Of a DNA stretch of 64,000 nt, positions 26,139 to 34,716 are shown in pieces. Both the position numbers and the translations under genes were made by a program. Every line of letters begins with the position of its first letter. The first letter of the stretch is position 1. The notes beneath the pieces were generated by a model that was given only the letters and a program-made list of their open reading frames with translations, made no database searches and was not told the origin of the DNA. The stretch is from Nocardia macrotermitis (lineage in GTDB: Bacteria > Actinomycetota > Actinomycetes > Mycobacteriales > Mycobacteriaceae): the NCBI RefSeq assembly GCF_009604405.1, contig NZ_WEGK01000001.1, forward strand, positions 847,850 through 911,849, in the 5' to 3' direction.

Positions 26139-27380
26139 TTGTCCACACCGATCGATCCCGCGCCGCGGGTCGCGCCGCCCATGCAGTTCGACGCCCAGCG
26201 GGTGAGTCTGTACTCCGAGGAATTCAGCGCCGATCCGCACCGCGCGTACCGCGAGATGCGGCAGCGGCACGGTTCGCTGGTTCCGGTGGAATTGGCTCCG
26301 GGTATTCCGGCGACGCTGGTCGTCGGTTACCGGGCCGCATTGCGAATTCTCAACGACCCCGAGCATTTTCCGTCCGATCCGCGGATGTGGCAGCAGCACG
26401 TTCCGGCCGACTGCCCGGTGCTCCCGGTGTTGCAGTACCGGCCGGCCGCACCCCGCACCGCCGGTGCCGAGCACGCGCGTTACCGGGCCGCCACCACCGC
26501 CGCATTGGACGCGGTGAACGTCAACGCGCTGCACGGTTTCGTCGAGCGGACGGCCGTGGCGCTGATCAACTCGTTCTGCTCGGACGGTTCGGCCGATCTG
26601 GTCAGCCAGTACGCCACACCGCTGTGCTTCGAGATCGTCAACAAGCTGCTGGGTTGTCCGCCGGAGATCAGCCGGAAGGCGGCCGCGGCCACCGCCGCGG
26701 TCTTCGACGCCGACGCCGACGCCGAGGAGGGCAACCGGCTGTTCGCCGAGGCGGTGCAGGAACTGGTGCGGCTCAAGCAGAATCACCCCGGCGACGACAT
26801 CACCACCCGGATGGCCCAGCACCCCGCGCGCTTCGACGACCTGGAGATGCTGCACCAGGTGCTCGCCATCTACGGCGTGGGCATGGGCCCGCTGCAGAGC
26901 CTGGTGATCAACGCGCTGCGCCTGATGATGACCGACGAGCGCTTCAGCGACGGTCTGCTCGGCGGCGCGCTGCTCACCCGCGACGCCCTGGACCTGGCGC
27001 TGTTCGAGGATCCGCCGCTGCCCAATGCCAGCGTCACCTATCCGCGTCATCCCGTTCTCATCGACGGCGTCTGGCTGCCCGCGCATCAGCCGGTGGTGAT
27101 CAGCCTGGCCGGATGCAACAACGATCCGGACATCGGCGGCGGCTACCACACCGGAAACCGTTCGCACCTGGCCTGGGGTGTCGGGCCGCACAGCTGCCCG
27201 GCCCGGCACATCGCGTATCCGATCGCCGAAGCCGCGATCGATCAACTGCTCGACGCCCTGCCCGATCTCCGGCTGGCGGTTCCGGCCCACGCCCTGACCT
27301 GGCGTCCGGGCGCGCTGCACCGCACGCTCACCGATCTGCCGGTGACCTTCCCCGCCTGCCCGCCGCTCCATCTGCCCTGA
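26139..27380 (+). CDS. Cytochrome P450 lacking the ExxR motif (CYP157-like)
   Basis: 413 residues from TTG 26139, which has GGAG 9 nt upstream and gives a normal P450 length; the ATG at 26043 would add an odd extension. The haem loop HLAWGVGPHSCPARHIA places the ligand Cys at 353. Where the K-helix E-x-x-R should lie, about 65 residues before that Cys, the sequence is DLALFEDPP, so neither Glu nor Arg is present. The I-helix also lacks the acid-Thr pair (YGVGMGPLQS). CYP157 enzymes of Streptomyces conservons share these losses. No conservon kinase or GTPase gene is adjacent. Catalytic competence is doubtful or non-standard. Confidence 0.8.
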   Translation: MSTPIDPAPRVAPPMQFDAQRVSLYSEEFSADPHRAYREMRQRHGSLVPVELAPGIPATLVVGYRAALRILNDPEHFPSDPRMWQQHVPADCPVLPVLQYRPAAPRTAGAEHARYRAATTAALDAVNVNALHGFVERTAVALINSFCSDGSADLVSQYATPLCFEIVNKLLGCPPEISRKAAAATAAVFDADADAEEGNRLFAEAVQELVRLKQNHPGDDITTRMAQHPARFDDLEMLHQVLAIYGVGMGPLQSLVINALRLMMTDERFSDGLLGGALLTRDALDLALFEDPPLPNASVTYPRHPVLIDGVWLPAHQPVVISLAGCNNDPDIGGGYHTGNRSHLAWGVGPHSCPARHIAYPIAEAAIDQLLDALPDLRLAVPAHALTWRPGALHRTLTDLPVTFPACPPLHLP

Positions 27381-27467
27381 TCGGACCAGGCTGGGCGGCA
27401 AGGCTTTCCGAGTGAGAACGGCCGAGGCGCGCGGTCGCGTGCGCCGAGGTCGGTAAACTTCGCGGCC

Positions 27468-28172
27468 ATGAGCGATGCGGTGACCATGGTGGCGGTACCC
27501 GGGACACTGTGCTCCCCCACGGTGTTCGATCTGCTGGACCACGAGTTGGCGGGGCGGCCGCGGGTGGATCGGTATTCCTGGCTGACCGAGCCGGGCCCGT
27601 GGGACATTCCGGCGATCTCCGGCAGAATCGCGCGTCACATCGAGCGCACCCACGGCGGACCGGTACTGGTCTGCGGTCATTCCACCGGCGGCGCGATCAC
27701 CCTGCATCTCGCGGCCACCCACCCGTCGGTCGTGCGCGGACTGATCCTGATCGATACCGGTGCGCAGATGCGCGGCCACGGTGACGTCGAGGCCATCATC
27801 GCCCGTGTCCGCGACGACTGGGGCGAGGACCTGCGCGCGGCGGTCCTGGATCGTTCGTTCCACACCCCGCCCGAACCCGAGGTGCGCGCCGAGTTGCTGC
27901 GCTGGGCCGCGACCGTTGACCGCCAGGCTGTCCTGGACGTCCTGACCAGTCAGCGCGACCTCGACCTGACCGCCGACCTACCCCGAATCACCCAGCCCGC
28001 CATGGTGATACACGGCCGCCACGACCGCGCCCGCGACCCCGACCACGGCCGCGACCTCGCTACCGCCCTGCCCAACGCGGAATTCCGCCTCCTGGACACC
28101 GGCCACACGCCCGTCCACGAAGATCCGGCCGCGGTCGCCGATGCCGTGCGCACACTGCTCACCTGGCTCTGA
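27468..28172 (+). CDS. Alpha/beta hydrolase
   Basis: 234 residues. VAVPGTLCSPTVFDLL carries the oxyanion-side loop, the nucleophile elbow is VCGHSTGGAI (Ser near residue 69), the acid is near VIHGRHDRARDP, and His in LLDTGHTPVHEDP. This is a compact hydrolase without an obvious lid, of the kind annotated as esterase or lactonase. It follows the P450 gene by 87 bp on the same strand and may share its transcript. Substrate unknown. Confidence 0.85.
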   Translation: MSDAVTMVAVPGTLCSPTVFDLLDHELAGRPRVDRYSWLTEPGPWDIPAISGRIARHIERTHGGPVLVCGHSTGGAITLHLAATHPSVVRGLILIDTGAQMRGHGDVEAIIARVRDDWGEDLRAAVLDRSFHTPPEPEVRAELLRWAATVDRQAVLDVLTSQRDLDLTADLPRITQPAMVIHGRHDRARDPDHGRDLATALPNAEFRLLDTGHTPVHEDPAAVADAVRTLLTWL

Positions 28173-28372
28173 TTCATCACGCGCACTGGGGTTTTCGGTT
28201 GCTGCGGATACATCGGCCGACAGGACAGGCAGACCGATCACTGACGACATACCTTCGAAATCTCATGCGCGGAAACAGATTTCGCCCGACACGCAGATGG
28301 TCGACCGCGCGGACCTCGACGCTCACAGCGGCGGTATCGGCGAACAGATTCACCGATACCGCCGAACAACGA

Positions 28373-29899
28373 TCAGCGACGTGCGATAGTCACCGAAACA
28401 TTGTGTACCGCACCAGGATTCGCGGCAATCTGCACGATGCGCGCACCGGGCGCGGAAACCACGGTTCCCCCATCCACCCGGACGTTGTATCCACCCGGAT
28501 AATGCCGAGCGGGCACGAAGATCTCCGTCCGAGCCCCGGACGCGAGATGTGCTCCCGCCGGAGCAGCGGTCGAATACGTAAGGCTCATCGTGGAATCGGC
28601 ACGATCGAAGTGGTACTTCGACGGCGTCCCCGCGACCGCCCGCGCCCACGGCACGGCCAGGGCGTCGAGTTTGGCCTGTTTGGCATTGGCCGGTGAGCCC
28701 GGTTTGCTCTCGTCGACCAGCAGGCCCTGGGTGTCGGAGTTCGCCGGATCCTGCGGGTGGTAGACGTAATACGCCCAGTACGTCCAGGACCAGAAATGTT
28801 CATCGGCCAGATCGATGAGCCGGGCGTTGTCGGTGTTCACATCGCTCGCACCGAATTCGGACAGGAAACCCGGCGCTTCGATGCGGTCTGCGCGTGCGGC
28901 GCTCACCGCGACGGCCTGATTCTCCTGCGGCGGGCAGACCGCGTCGAATCCCGGCGGCGTCGGCACGCCGACGATTCCAGCGCCGAGCACCGGGAAACAG
29001 TAGATGTGGAAGTTGTGTCCCACGGCCGAATCCCGCAGTGCCGGAAGGGCTGTGCTGCCATCGGCATTCGGATCGGATTCGGGGAAGATCACATGCGTGT
29101 CGCCCGTCGCGCGCAACGCGGCGATCACCCGCTGATAGAACTGCGCCAGCGCACCCTGTTCGAACGCCGGGCACGAAGCCAGGAACGCCTGGCACGAATA
29201 CCCACTGCCCGCATACGGCTCGTTGAACGGGTCCACTCCGACGATATTCGCCCGTCCCGCACCGGAATTCAGCATCCGGATCACATGCTGCCATGCGTGG
29301 ACGAAATGGGTTTGGATACCGATTCCGTCGGCGGCGGGTTTGTCGTTCCAGAATGCCTGGAAGTCGTCCTGGGCGTTGTGCGGATCGGTACCGAGGGTCG
29401 CCCACTGCGGCGCACCATCGCCGGTGCTGTTGCCGAGCTGGGAGATCCCCGCCGAACGACTCCAACTGTCCTGATGGAAATCCACCAGGGTGCGAATACC
29501 GTGCGCGGCCAGCAGATCGTTGAGCGCGACGATCCGCCGGATGTAGGCGTCGTCGTACACCCCGGGCCGCGGTTCCACTGCCTCCCAGATGAATCCGATG
29601 CGGGCAGCGTCGAATCCCTCGCTCGCCAGCAGCGCCGCATCCGACTCACCGAAATTGGCCGGGTAATAGGGCGCGGTCTTACGCACCAGATTCACCCCGT
29701 GCACCGAGATGGCCCGACCTTGACCATCGATCAGCCACTTGCCCGCCCGAGCGGGTGGCCGCGGGGAGTCCGCCGCCGCGCTCGGCGACACGGTAGCGAC
29801 CGCGAGCACCATCAACAGCAGCGCCACCACCCAGGGCCGCCGCAATCCCCTTCGCCGGGAAACGCCCCTGCTCTCGGGACGAAAGTCGTTGAATCGCAT
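28373..29899 (-). CDS. Secreted GH5 glycosidase, endoglycoceramidase-like
   Basis: 508 residues from ATG 29899 (AGGAGA at 7 nt). A signal peptide occupies about residues 20-50 (PWVVALLLMVLAVATV, then SAAAD). The GH5 barrel has VNLVRKTAPYYPANFGESDA, the acid/base Glu in VDPFNEPYAGSG (near 225) and the nucleophile Glu in PGFLSEFGASD (near 347). A C-terminal beta domain begins near residue 410. The order and length match actinobacterial endoglycoceramidases, which cleave the oligosaccharide from the ceramide of glycosphingolipids. It is downstream of a TetR gene with a 61-bp gap, probably one operon. Confidence 0.85.
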   Translation of the reverse strand: MRFNDFRPESRGVSRRRGLRRPWVVALLLMVLAVATVSPSAAADSPRPPARAGKWLIDGQGRAISVHGVNLVRKTAPYYPANFGESDAALLASEGFDAARIGFIWEAVEPRPGVYDDAYIRRIVALNDLLAAHGIRTLVDFHQDSWSRSAGISQLGNSTGDGAPQWATLGTDPHNAQDDFQAFWNDKPAADGIGIQTHFVHAWQHVIRMLNSGAGRANIVGVDPFNEPYAGSGYSCQAFLASCPAFEQGALAQFYQRVIAALRATGDTHVIFPESDPNADGSTALPALRDSAVGHNFHIYCFPVLGAGIVGVPTPPGFDAVCPPQENQAVAVSAARADRIEAPGFLSEFGASDVNTDNARLIDLADEHFWSWTYWAYYVYHPQDPANSDTQGLLVDESKPGSPANAKQAKLDALAVPWARAVAGTPSKYHFDRADSTMSLTYSTAAPAGAHLASGARTEIFVPARHYPGGYNVRVDGGTVVSAPGARIVQIAANPGAVHNVSVTIARR

Positions 29900-29960
29900 A
29901 CATTCTCCTTCACAAAATGCGATCACGGAACACTCGGAATTCCGGCTCCGGCGAACCCGT

Positions 29961-30563
29961 TCACCGATCGGCCAGGATGCGTGCCACGGCCCGATCCCAC
30001 TCGGCGACCAGATCGATATCGTCGGGATCCCGCAGCCACTGCTCCTCCAACCCGGTCATGGTGGCGAGCAGATGTCGTGCGACCGACCGCGGTTCGGTCG
30101 CCGAGCCGACCCCCTCGACCAGCCGAGTGAACGCGTCCAGCACCCGCGCCTCACGCTCACGGAAATAGTCGTGCGCCGGATGCTCCCGATACAGCGACTC
30201 ACTCCGCAGCATCGTGTGCAGTCGAACGATCTCCGGCTGAGTCACGTTGCGCGCCACCACGGTACGCAGCGCCCGCCGCGCGTCCCCCGGTGTCGGCGCT
30301 CGCCCCAACTCCTGTTCGAGCTGCTCGATCACCGCCTCGGTATCGCGCCGATCCCGCTCCTCCAACAACGCGACCAGCAACTTCTCCTTGGTCCCCACAT
30401 GATGCAGCACCCCCGCCACGGTCAGCCCGCACCCATCGGCCAACTCCTGCACACTGAACCCGTAGTACCCCCGCCGCCCGATGATCCCGATCGCCTCCCC
30501 CAGAATCTGCGCCCGCCGATCCTCCCGCCGCACCCGCCCCACCACACCCGCGGACCCGCTCAT
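29961..30563 (-). CDS. TetR-family regulator upstream of the glycosidase
   Basis: 200 residues. The HTH is at about 15-60 (RRAQILGEAIGIIGRRGYYG, then ADGCGLTVAGVLHHVGTKE); the rest is a helical ligand domain with MLRSESLYREHPAHDYF and a C-terminal dimer helix. A near-perfect inverted repeat lies 15 bp upstream of the start codon (30579-30602), so the protein probably represses itself and the glycosidase gene behind it. A lipid-derived or ceramide inducer would fit the neighbour but is inference. Confidence 0.88.
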   Translation of the reverse strand: MSGSAGVVGRVRREDRRAQILGEAIGIIGRRGYYGFSVQELADGCGLTVAGVLHHVGTKEKLLVALLEERDRRDTEAVIEQLEQELGRAPTPGDARRALRTVVARNVTQPEIVRLHTMLRSESLYREHPAHDYFREREARVLDAFTRLVEGVGSATEPRSVARHLLATMTGLEEQWLRDPDDIDLVAEWDRAVARILADR

Positions 30564-30578
30564 CCCGCATCCCTCCGA

Positions 30579-30602
30579 TACTTACTAAGTATTTAGTAGG
30601 TA
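30579..30602. promoter_or_regulatory. Probable TetR operator
   Basis: TACTTACTAA and TTAGTAGGTA are 10-bp arms with nine complementary positions around a 4-bp centre (gtat). The site lies 15 bp before the TetR start codon and is AT-rich against a GC-rich background. Size and spacing are typical of TetR operators. Confidence 0.7.
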
Positions 30603-30808
30603 GCGATGATAGACGCTTCCCGCCTCCGAGGGAACCCCTTCCGATTCAGCGCCCGCACGCTCGGAAGATCGACGAAACTGCCTGTCACACAGGTGATCCG
30701 GCGCGCCGGACCTGGCCGGACTCTCAGCGTCGGCTGGACAACCCGTGTGGCGAACACCCCGAACACCACTCCGGCGCGGCCCGCGGCGGCAGCGAACCTT
30801 CCCGCCGC

Positions 30809-33800
30809 TCAGCGCAGGGTGGCGATCCAGCGGCGAGTATCGGCCGGGTCGATGACGTCGTCGAGTTCACCGGCGGTGGCCGCGGTCAGGGCCTTGCCGC
30901 TGTCGTAGGCCGCGGCTACCAGATGGTCGAACGCGGACCGGCGGGCGGCGGGGTCTTCGATCGCGGCCAGCTCCTTGGCGAAGCCGAGACGGACCGCGCC
31001 TTCCAGACCCATGCCGCCGATTTCGCCTGTGGGCCAGGCGATCACGAAGCGCGGGGCACGGAAGGAGCCCGCGGCCATGGCTTGTGCGCCCAGGCCGTAG
31101 CCCTTGCGGACGATGACGGTGCCGAACGGGACGGTCAGGGCGGCGGCGTCGATGAACAGGCGGCTGAAACGGGTGACGGTGGCGTCCTTCTCGGCCTCTG
31201 GTCCGACCATGAAACCCGGTGTGTCGCACAGGGACACGATCGGCAGACCATGGGCCTGACACAACCGCAGGAATGCGCCGAGCTTGTCCGCGGCAGGCGC
31301 ATCGATCGCACCGCCGAGATGATGACAGTCGTTGGCGATCAGTCCGAACGGACGTCCCTCGACACGAACCAGCGCGGTCACCACCCCAACACCCCAATCG
31401 CGACGCAGTTCCAGAACCGAACCCGGGTCGGCGACCGCCTCGATCGCGGCGCGGATCTCGAAGGCGCGCAACCGGTTCTCCGGAACCACATGCCGCGCGG
31501 TCCGGGGATCGGGTGCCTCCCAATCATCCACGGCCCCTTGGAAATACGCCAGATACCGACGCGCCAGATCCACCGCCTCGGCCTCGTCGGCGGCGACCAG
31601 ATGCACGACCCCGTTGCGCCGCTGCACCTCGATCGGCCCGATGTCCTCCGGCCTGTACACCCCGAGCCCGCCGCCCTCGATCATGGCAGGGCCGCCCATA
31701 CCGATATTGGCGTCCGGCGTGGCGATCACGACATCGCACATCCCCAGCAGCGCGGCGTTCCCGGCGAAACAGCGCCCGGACACGATGCCGATCAGCGGCA
31801 CCTTCCCGGACAACTCACCCATCACCCGGAACGTGGTCACATCCAGCATCGAGATGCCGCCGTGATCGGTATCGCCGGGCCGCCCGCCACCGCCCTCGGT
31901 GAAGAACACCACCGGCAGCCGCTGTTCGTGCGCGAGATGCAGCATGCGATCGGTTTTGGCGTGATTGCGCACGCCCTGGGTGCCCGCCAGCACGGTGTAG
32001 TCGTAGGACATCACCACCACCCGCGACCGGTCCACGCCGAACCGGGCCGCGTCGACGGTGGCGACACCGGCGACCAGACCGTCGGCCGGGGTATTGGCGA
32101 TGAGGTCCTCGGCACTGCGCCGGGCTCGTTGCGCGGCGATGGTGAGCGCGCCGTACTCCACGAAGCTGTCCGCGTCCACCAGATCGGCGATGTTCTCCCG
32201 GGTCGTGCGCCGATTCAGCTTGTGCCGCTTGGCAACCGCGGAGGGACGCGAAGCGTCGCGGGTAATCTCGTGCCGGGCGCGGACTTCGGTCAGATCGGCC
32301 CGTTCGGCGTCGGGATCCACCACCGCGACAGCGATATCCGCACCGTCGTGATCGGCCTCGGCCCAGGTCAGCAACACCGCGTGCGGATCGACGACGTCCC
32401 CGGGCGCGACCAGCTGCCGCGACACCCGCAGCGAGGTCTCCGCGCGCACCACGTGCTGCATCTTCATCGCCTCGAGCACAACTACTTCCGCACCGGCGGG
32501 CAGTACCGAACCGGGCGCGGCCAGGCTCACCACGGTCGCGCCCATCGGACTGCGCAACGCCTGCTCGTCCTGTTCGAGCTCGACCGCCGCGGCAACCGTC
32601 ACCTCGGCGTGCGCCTGCGGTGGTGGCGCGTAATCGGCTGCGCGAGAAAGCAATCGAGAGATATTCCGCTCGAACCACGAGGTGTCCACCGACTCGTCGC
32701 GAGGCAACTCGTCCAGCGCGGCACGCACCACCGCCGCATTGGTATCCACACCGACCACGACCATCTCCGCGAGCGCGTCCGAGCACCGTTGCAGCGCACC
32801 GGAATACGATGCCCCCCGAGCGATGACCTTGGCCAGCAGCGAATCGAACCGCGCGCTCTGCCGCATCCCCGAATACGCCGCGGTATCCACCCGCACCCCC
32901 ACACCGGTGGGCGCGCCGAACTGCGTCAGTGTCCCGGTACTGGGCAGCAGATCCCCACTTGCACCGATGATTTCGGCATTCACTCGAGCCTGCACCGCGA
33001 ACCCGCGCGGCCCGCCCACCGGCAACTCCAGCTCGGCCAGCGACTCCCCGAGCGCGAGCCGGAACCCGATCGCGACCAGATCGACCCCGCTCACCTCCTC
33101 GGTGACCGTATGTTCCACCTGCAACCGCGGATTCACCTCGAGGAACCACGCCTCGTCACCGCGCACCAGGAATTCGACCGTGACCACCCCGCGACAACCG
33201 ACCGACTCCGCGATCGACACCGCGTCCCGATGCAGCCTTTCCCGCAGCGCCGCAGGCAGATTCGGCGCGGGCGCGATCTCGAGCACCTTCTGCCGACGCC
33301 GCTGCACACTGCAATCCCGATCCCCCAGCGCGACCGCGTGCCGCCCGTCGGCGACGATCTGCACCTCCACATGCCGCACACCGCTCACCAGCGCCTCGGC
33401 ATACACCGCGTCGTCACCGAATCCGGCCAACGCCTCGGCCCGGCACCGCCGATACGCCTCGACGAGTTCACCGGAATCGCGCACCGCACGCATCCCGCGG
33501 CCACCACCACCGGCGACCGCCTTGATCATCACCCCGTCCGGATGTGCCGCCAGCAGTGCGGCGATCCCGTCGAGCCCGGCCTCGGCGGAGGTCGCGGGCA
33601 GCACATGCACCCCGATCGCAGCGGCGGCGGCCCGCGCGGCGACCTTGTCCCCGAAGATCCGCAGCACCTCCGGCGAGGGACCCACGAAGACGAGTCCGGC
33701 CTTCGCGCACGCGGCGGCGAAATCGGCGCTCTCGCTGAGGAATCCGTATCCGGGATGCACGAGCGTCCCGGCCGCACCGGCCGCCGACACCACCGCGCCG

Positions 33801-33979
33801 ATGTCCAGATAGGCCGCGGCCCCGCGGCCGGGCAGGGCGACGGCCGCGTCGGCGAGCCGCACGGGCAGTCCGGCGGACTCCTCGGCGGTGTGCATCACCA
33901 GCGTCGAATATCCGCACTCCCGGGCGGTCCGCACGATCCGGACCGCGACCTCGCCCCTGTTGGCCACCGCAACACGCAT
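30809..33979 (-). CDS. Single-chain acyl-CoA carboxylase (biotin carboxylase, BCCP and carboxyltransferase)
   Basis: 1056 residues from ATG 33979. Order of domains: biotin carboxylase at about 1-445 (ANRGEVAVRIVRTARECGYS, the ATP-grasp GGGGRGMRAV, EVNPRLQVEHTVTEEV), biotinyl domain at about 475-545 with the biotin Lys506 in EAMKM, and carboxyltransferase from about 570 (FFTEGGGGRPGDTD, IGMGGPAMIEGGGLGVY, CDTPGFMVGPEAEK). It carboxylates an acyl-CoA with ATP and bicarbonate. Most actinobacteria split these domains over two or three genes; the one-chain layout resembles the long-chain acyl-CoA carboxylase of M. avium paratuberculosis. A TetR gene lies 90 bp upstream. Confidence 0.9.
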   Translation of the reverse strand: MRVAVANRGEVAVRIVRTARECGYSTLVMHTAEESAGLPVRLADAAVALPGRGAAAYLDIGAVVSAAGAAGTLVHPGYGFLSESADFAAACAKAGLVFVGPSPEVLRIFGDKVAARAAAAAIGVHVLPATSAEAGLDGIAALLAAHPDGVMIKAVAGGGGRGMRAVRDSGELVEAYRRCRAEALAGFGDDAVYAEALVSGVRHVEVQIVADGRHAVALGDRDCSVQRRRQKVLEIAPAPNLPAALRERLHRDAVSIAESVGCRGVVTVEFLVRGDEAWFLEVNPRLQVEHTVTEEVSGVDLVAIGFRLALGESLAELELPVGGPRGFAVQARVNAEIIGASGDLLPSTGTLTQFGAPTGVGVRVDTAAYSGMRQSARFDSLLAKVIARGASYSGALQRCSDALAEMVVVGVDTNAAVVRAALDELPRDESVDTSWFERNISRLLSRAADYAPPPQAHAEVTVAAAVELEQDEQALRSPMGATVVSLAAPGSVLPAGAEVVVLEAMKMQHVVRAETSLRVSRQLVAPGDVVDPHAVLLTWAEADHDGADIAVAVVDPDAERADLTEVRARHEITRDASRPSAVAKRHKLNRRTTRENIADLVDADSFVEYGALTIAAQRARRSAEDLIANTPADGLVAGVATVDAARFGVDRSRVVVMSYDYTVLAGTQGVRNHAKTDRMLHLAHEQRLPVVFFTEGGGGRPGDTDHGGISMLDVTTFRVMGELSGKVPLIGIVSGRCFAGNAALLGMCDVVIATPDANIGMGGPAMIEGGGLGVYRPEDIGPIEVQRRNGVVHLVAADEAEAVDLARRYLAYFQGAVDDWEAPDPRTARHVVPENRLRAFEIRAAIEAVADPGSVLELRRDWGVGVVTALVRVEGRPFGLIANDCHHLGGAIDAPAADKLGAFLRLCQAHGLPIVSLCDTPGFMVGPEAEKDATVTRFSRLFIDAAALTVPFGTVIVRKGYGLGAQAMAAGSFRAPRFVIAWPTGEIGGMGLEGAVRLGFAKELAAIEDPAARRSAFDHLVAAAYDSGKALTAATAGELDDVIDPADTRRWIATLR

Positions 33980-34069
33980 GCTCTCAGCAAAGCATCCCCA
34001 CCCCGGACCCGCCGCCCGGGGTGATCGTCCGTATGGCGGGGATCCGAATCCGCTGCCGGGCAACACAAC

Positions 34070-34705
34070 TCACAAACCACTGCCCGGATCCAACAGCACC
34101 CGCCGCAACTCCACGACATTCTCACCGGTCAGCCGCCGGAACGCGGTGAGCACCGACTCCCCCAGATCGAAGGACGGATCGATCTGCCACTGCGTGCGCA
34201 GTCCGGTCCAGGCCGCCAGGAACCCCCGCGCCGCCTCGCCCGCATCCACTCCCGGATGCGCCAGACCCGCGTCCTGCCGCGCGACGATGATCGCCGTCCA
34301 GCGTTCGAGCGCCTGCGCGTAGTGCTCGGCGAAGAACTCCCGCGCCGGATGACCGGGTGTGCCGATCTGCCCGGCGAGCATCGTGTACAGCAGCGCGACC
34401 TGCCGATCACCGCCGGTCACGTAGCGGCGCAACGCTTTCGGGTCCAGGTCGGGCCGTCCGGTGGACAGCCGCGCGTCGTCCTCGTCGAACGCCAGCCGCA
34501 ACGCCGCCACCAGCAGATGGTCGCGGGTCGGGAAGTGATACAGGACCGTCGCCTCGCTGATCCGCGCGTGCGCGGCAGTCTCGGCCGTGGTCACCCCGCC
34601 GTGCCCCTTCTCCAGTACCAGGTCCAGCACCGCGCGGGCGATCGTGCTACGTCGCTCGGCGGTCCTGGCGTAGGTTCCGCGGCTGGTCCCGGGTGTACTC
34701 GGCAT
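34070..34705 (-). CDS. TetR-family regulator
   Basis: 211 residues from ATG 34705. HTH at about 15-60 (RRSTIARAVLDLVLEKGHGG, then AAHARISEATVLYHFPTRDH), followed by the ligand domain with LLYTMLAGQIGTPGHPAREFF. It sits 90 bp upstream of the acyl-CoA carboxylase on the same strand, making that gene its likely target. Its start codon is only 11 bp from the start codon of the divergent PKD-hydrolase gene, so the two promoters must overlap the coding DNA of the opposite gene. Confidence 0.85.
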   Translation of the reverse strand: MPSTPGTSRGTYARTAERRSTIARAVLDLVLEKGHGGVTTAETAAHARISEATVLYHFPTRDHLLVAALRLAFDEDDARLSTGRPDLDPKALRRYVTGGDRQVALLYTMLAGQIGTPGHPAREFFAEHYAQALERWTAIIVARQDAGLAHPGVDAGEAARGFLAAWTGLRTQWQIDPSFDLGESVLTAFRRLTGENVVELRRVLLDPGSGL

Positions 34706-34716
34706 GCTGTGACACC

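Noticed and set aside
30923..34024. 1033-codon open frame on the plus strand opposite the acyl-CoA carboxylase
   Set aside because: The product is His/Arg/Gly-rich with no motif, the usual shadow of a long high-GC gene; the opposite strand has a complete enzyme.
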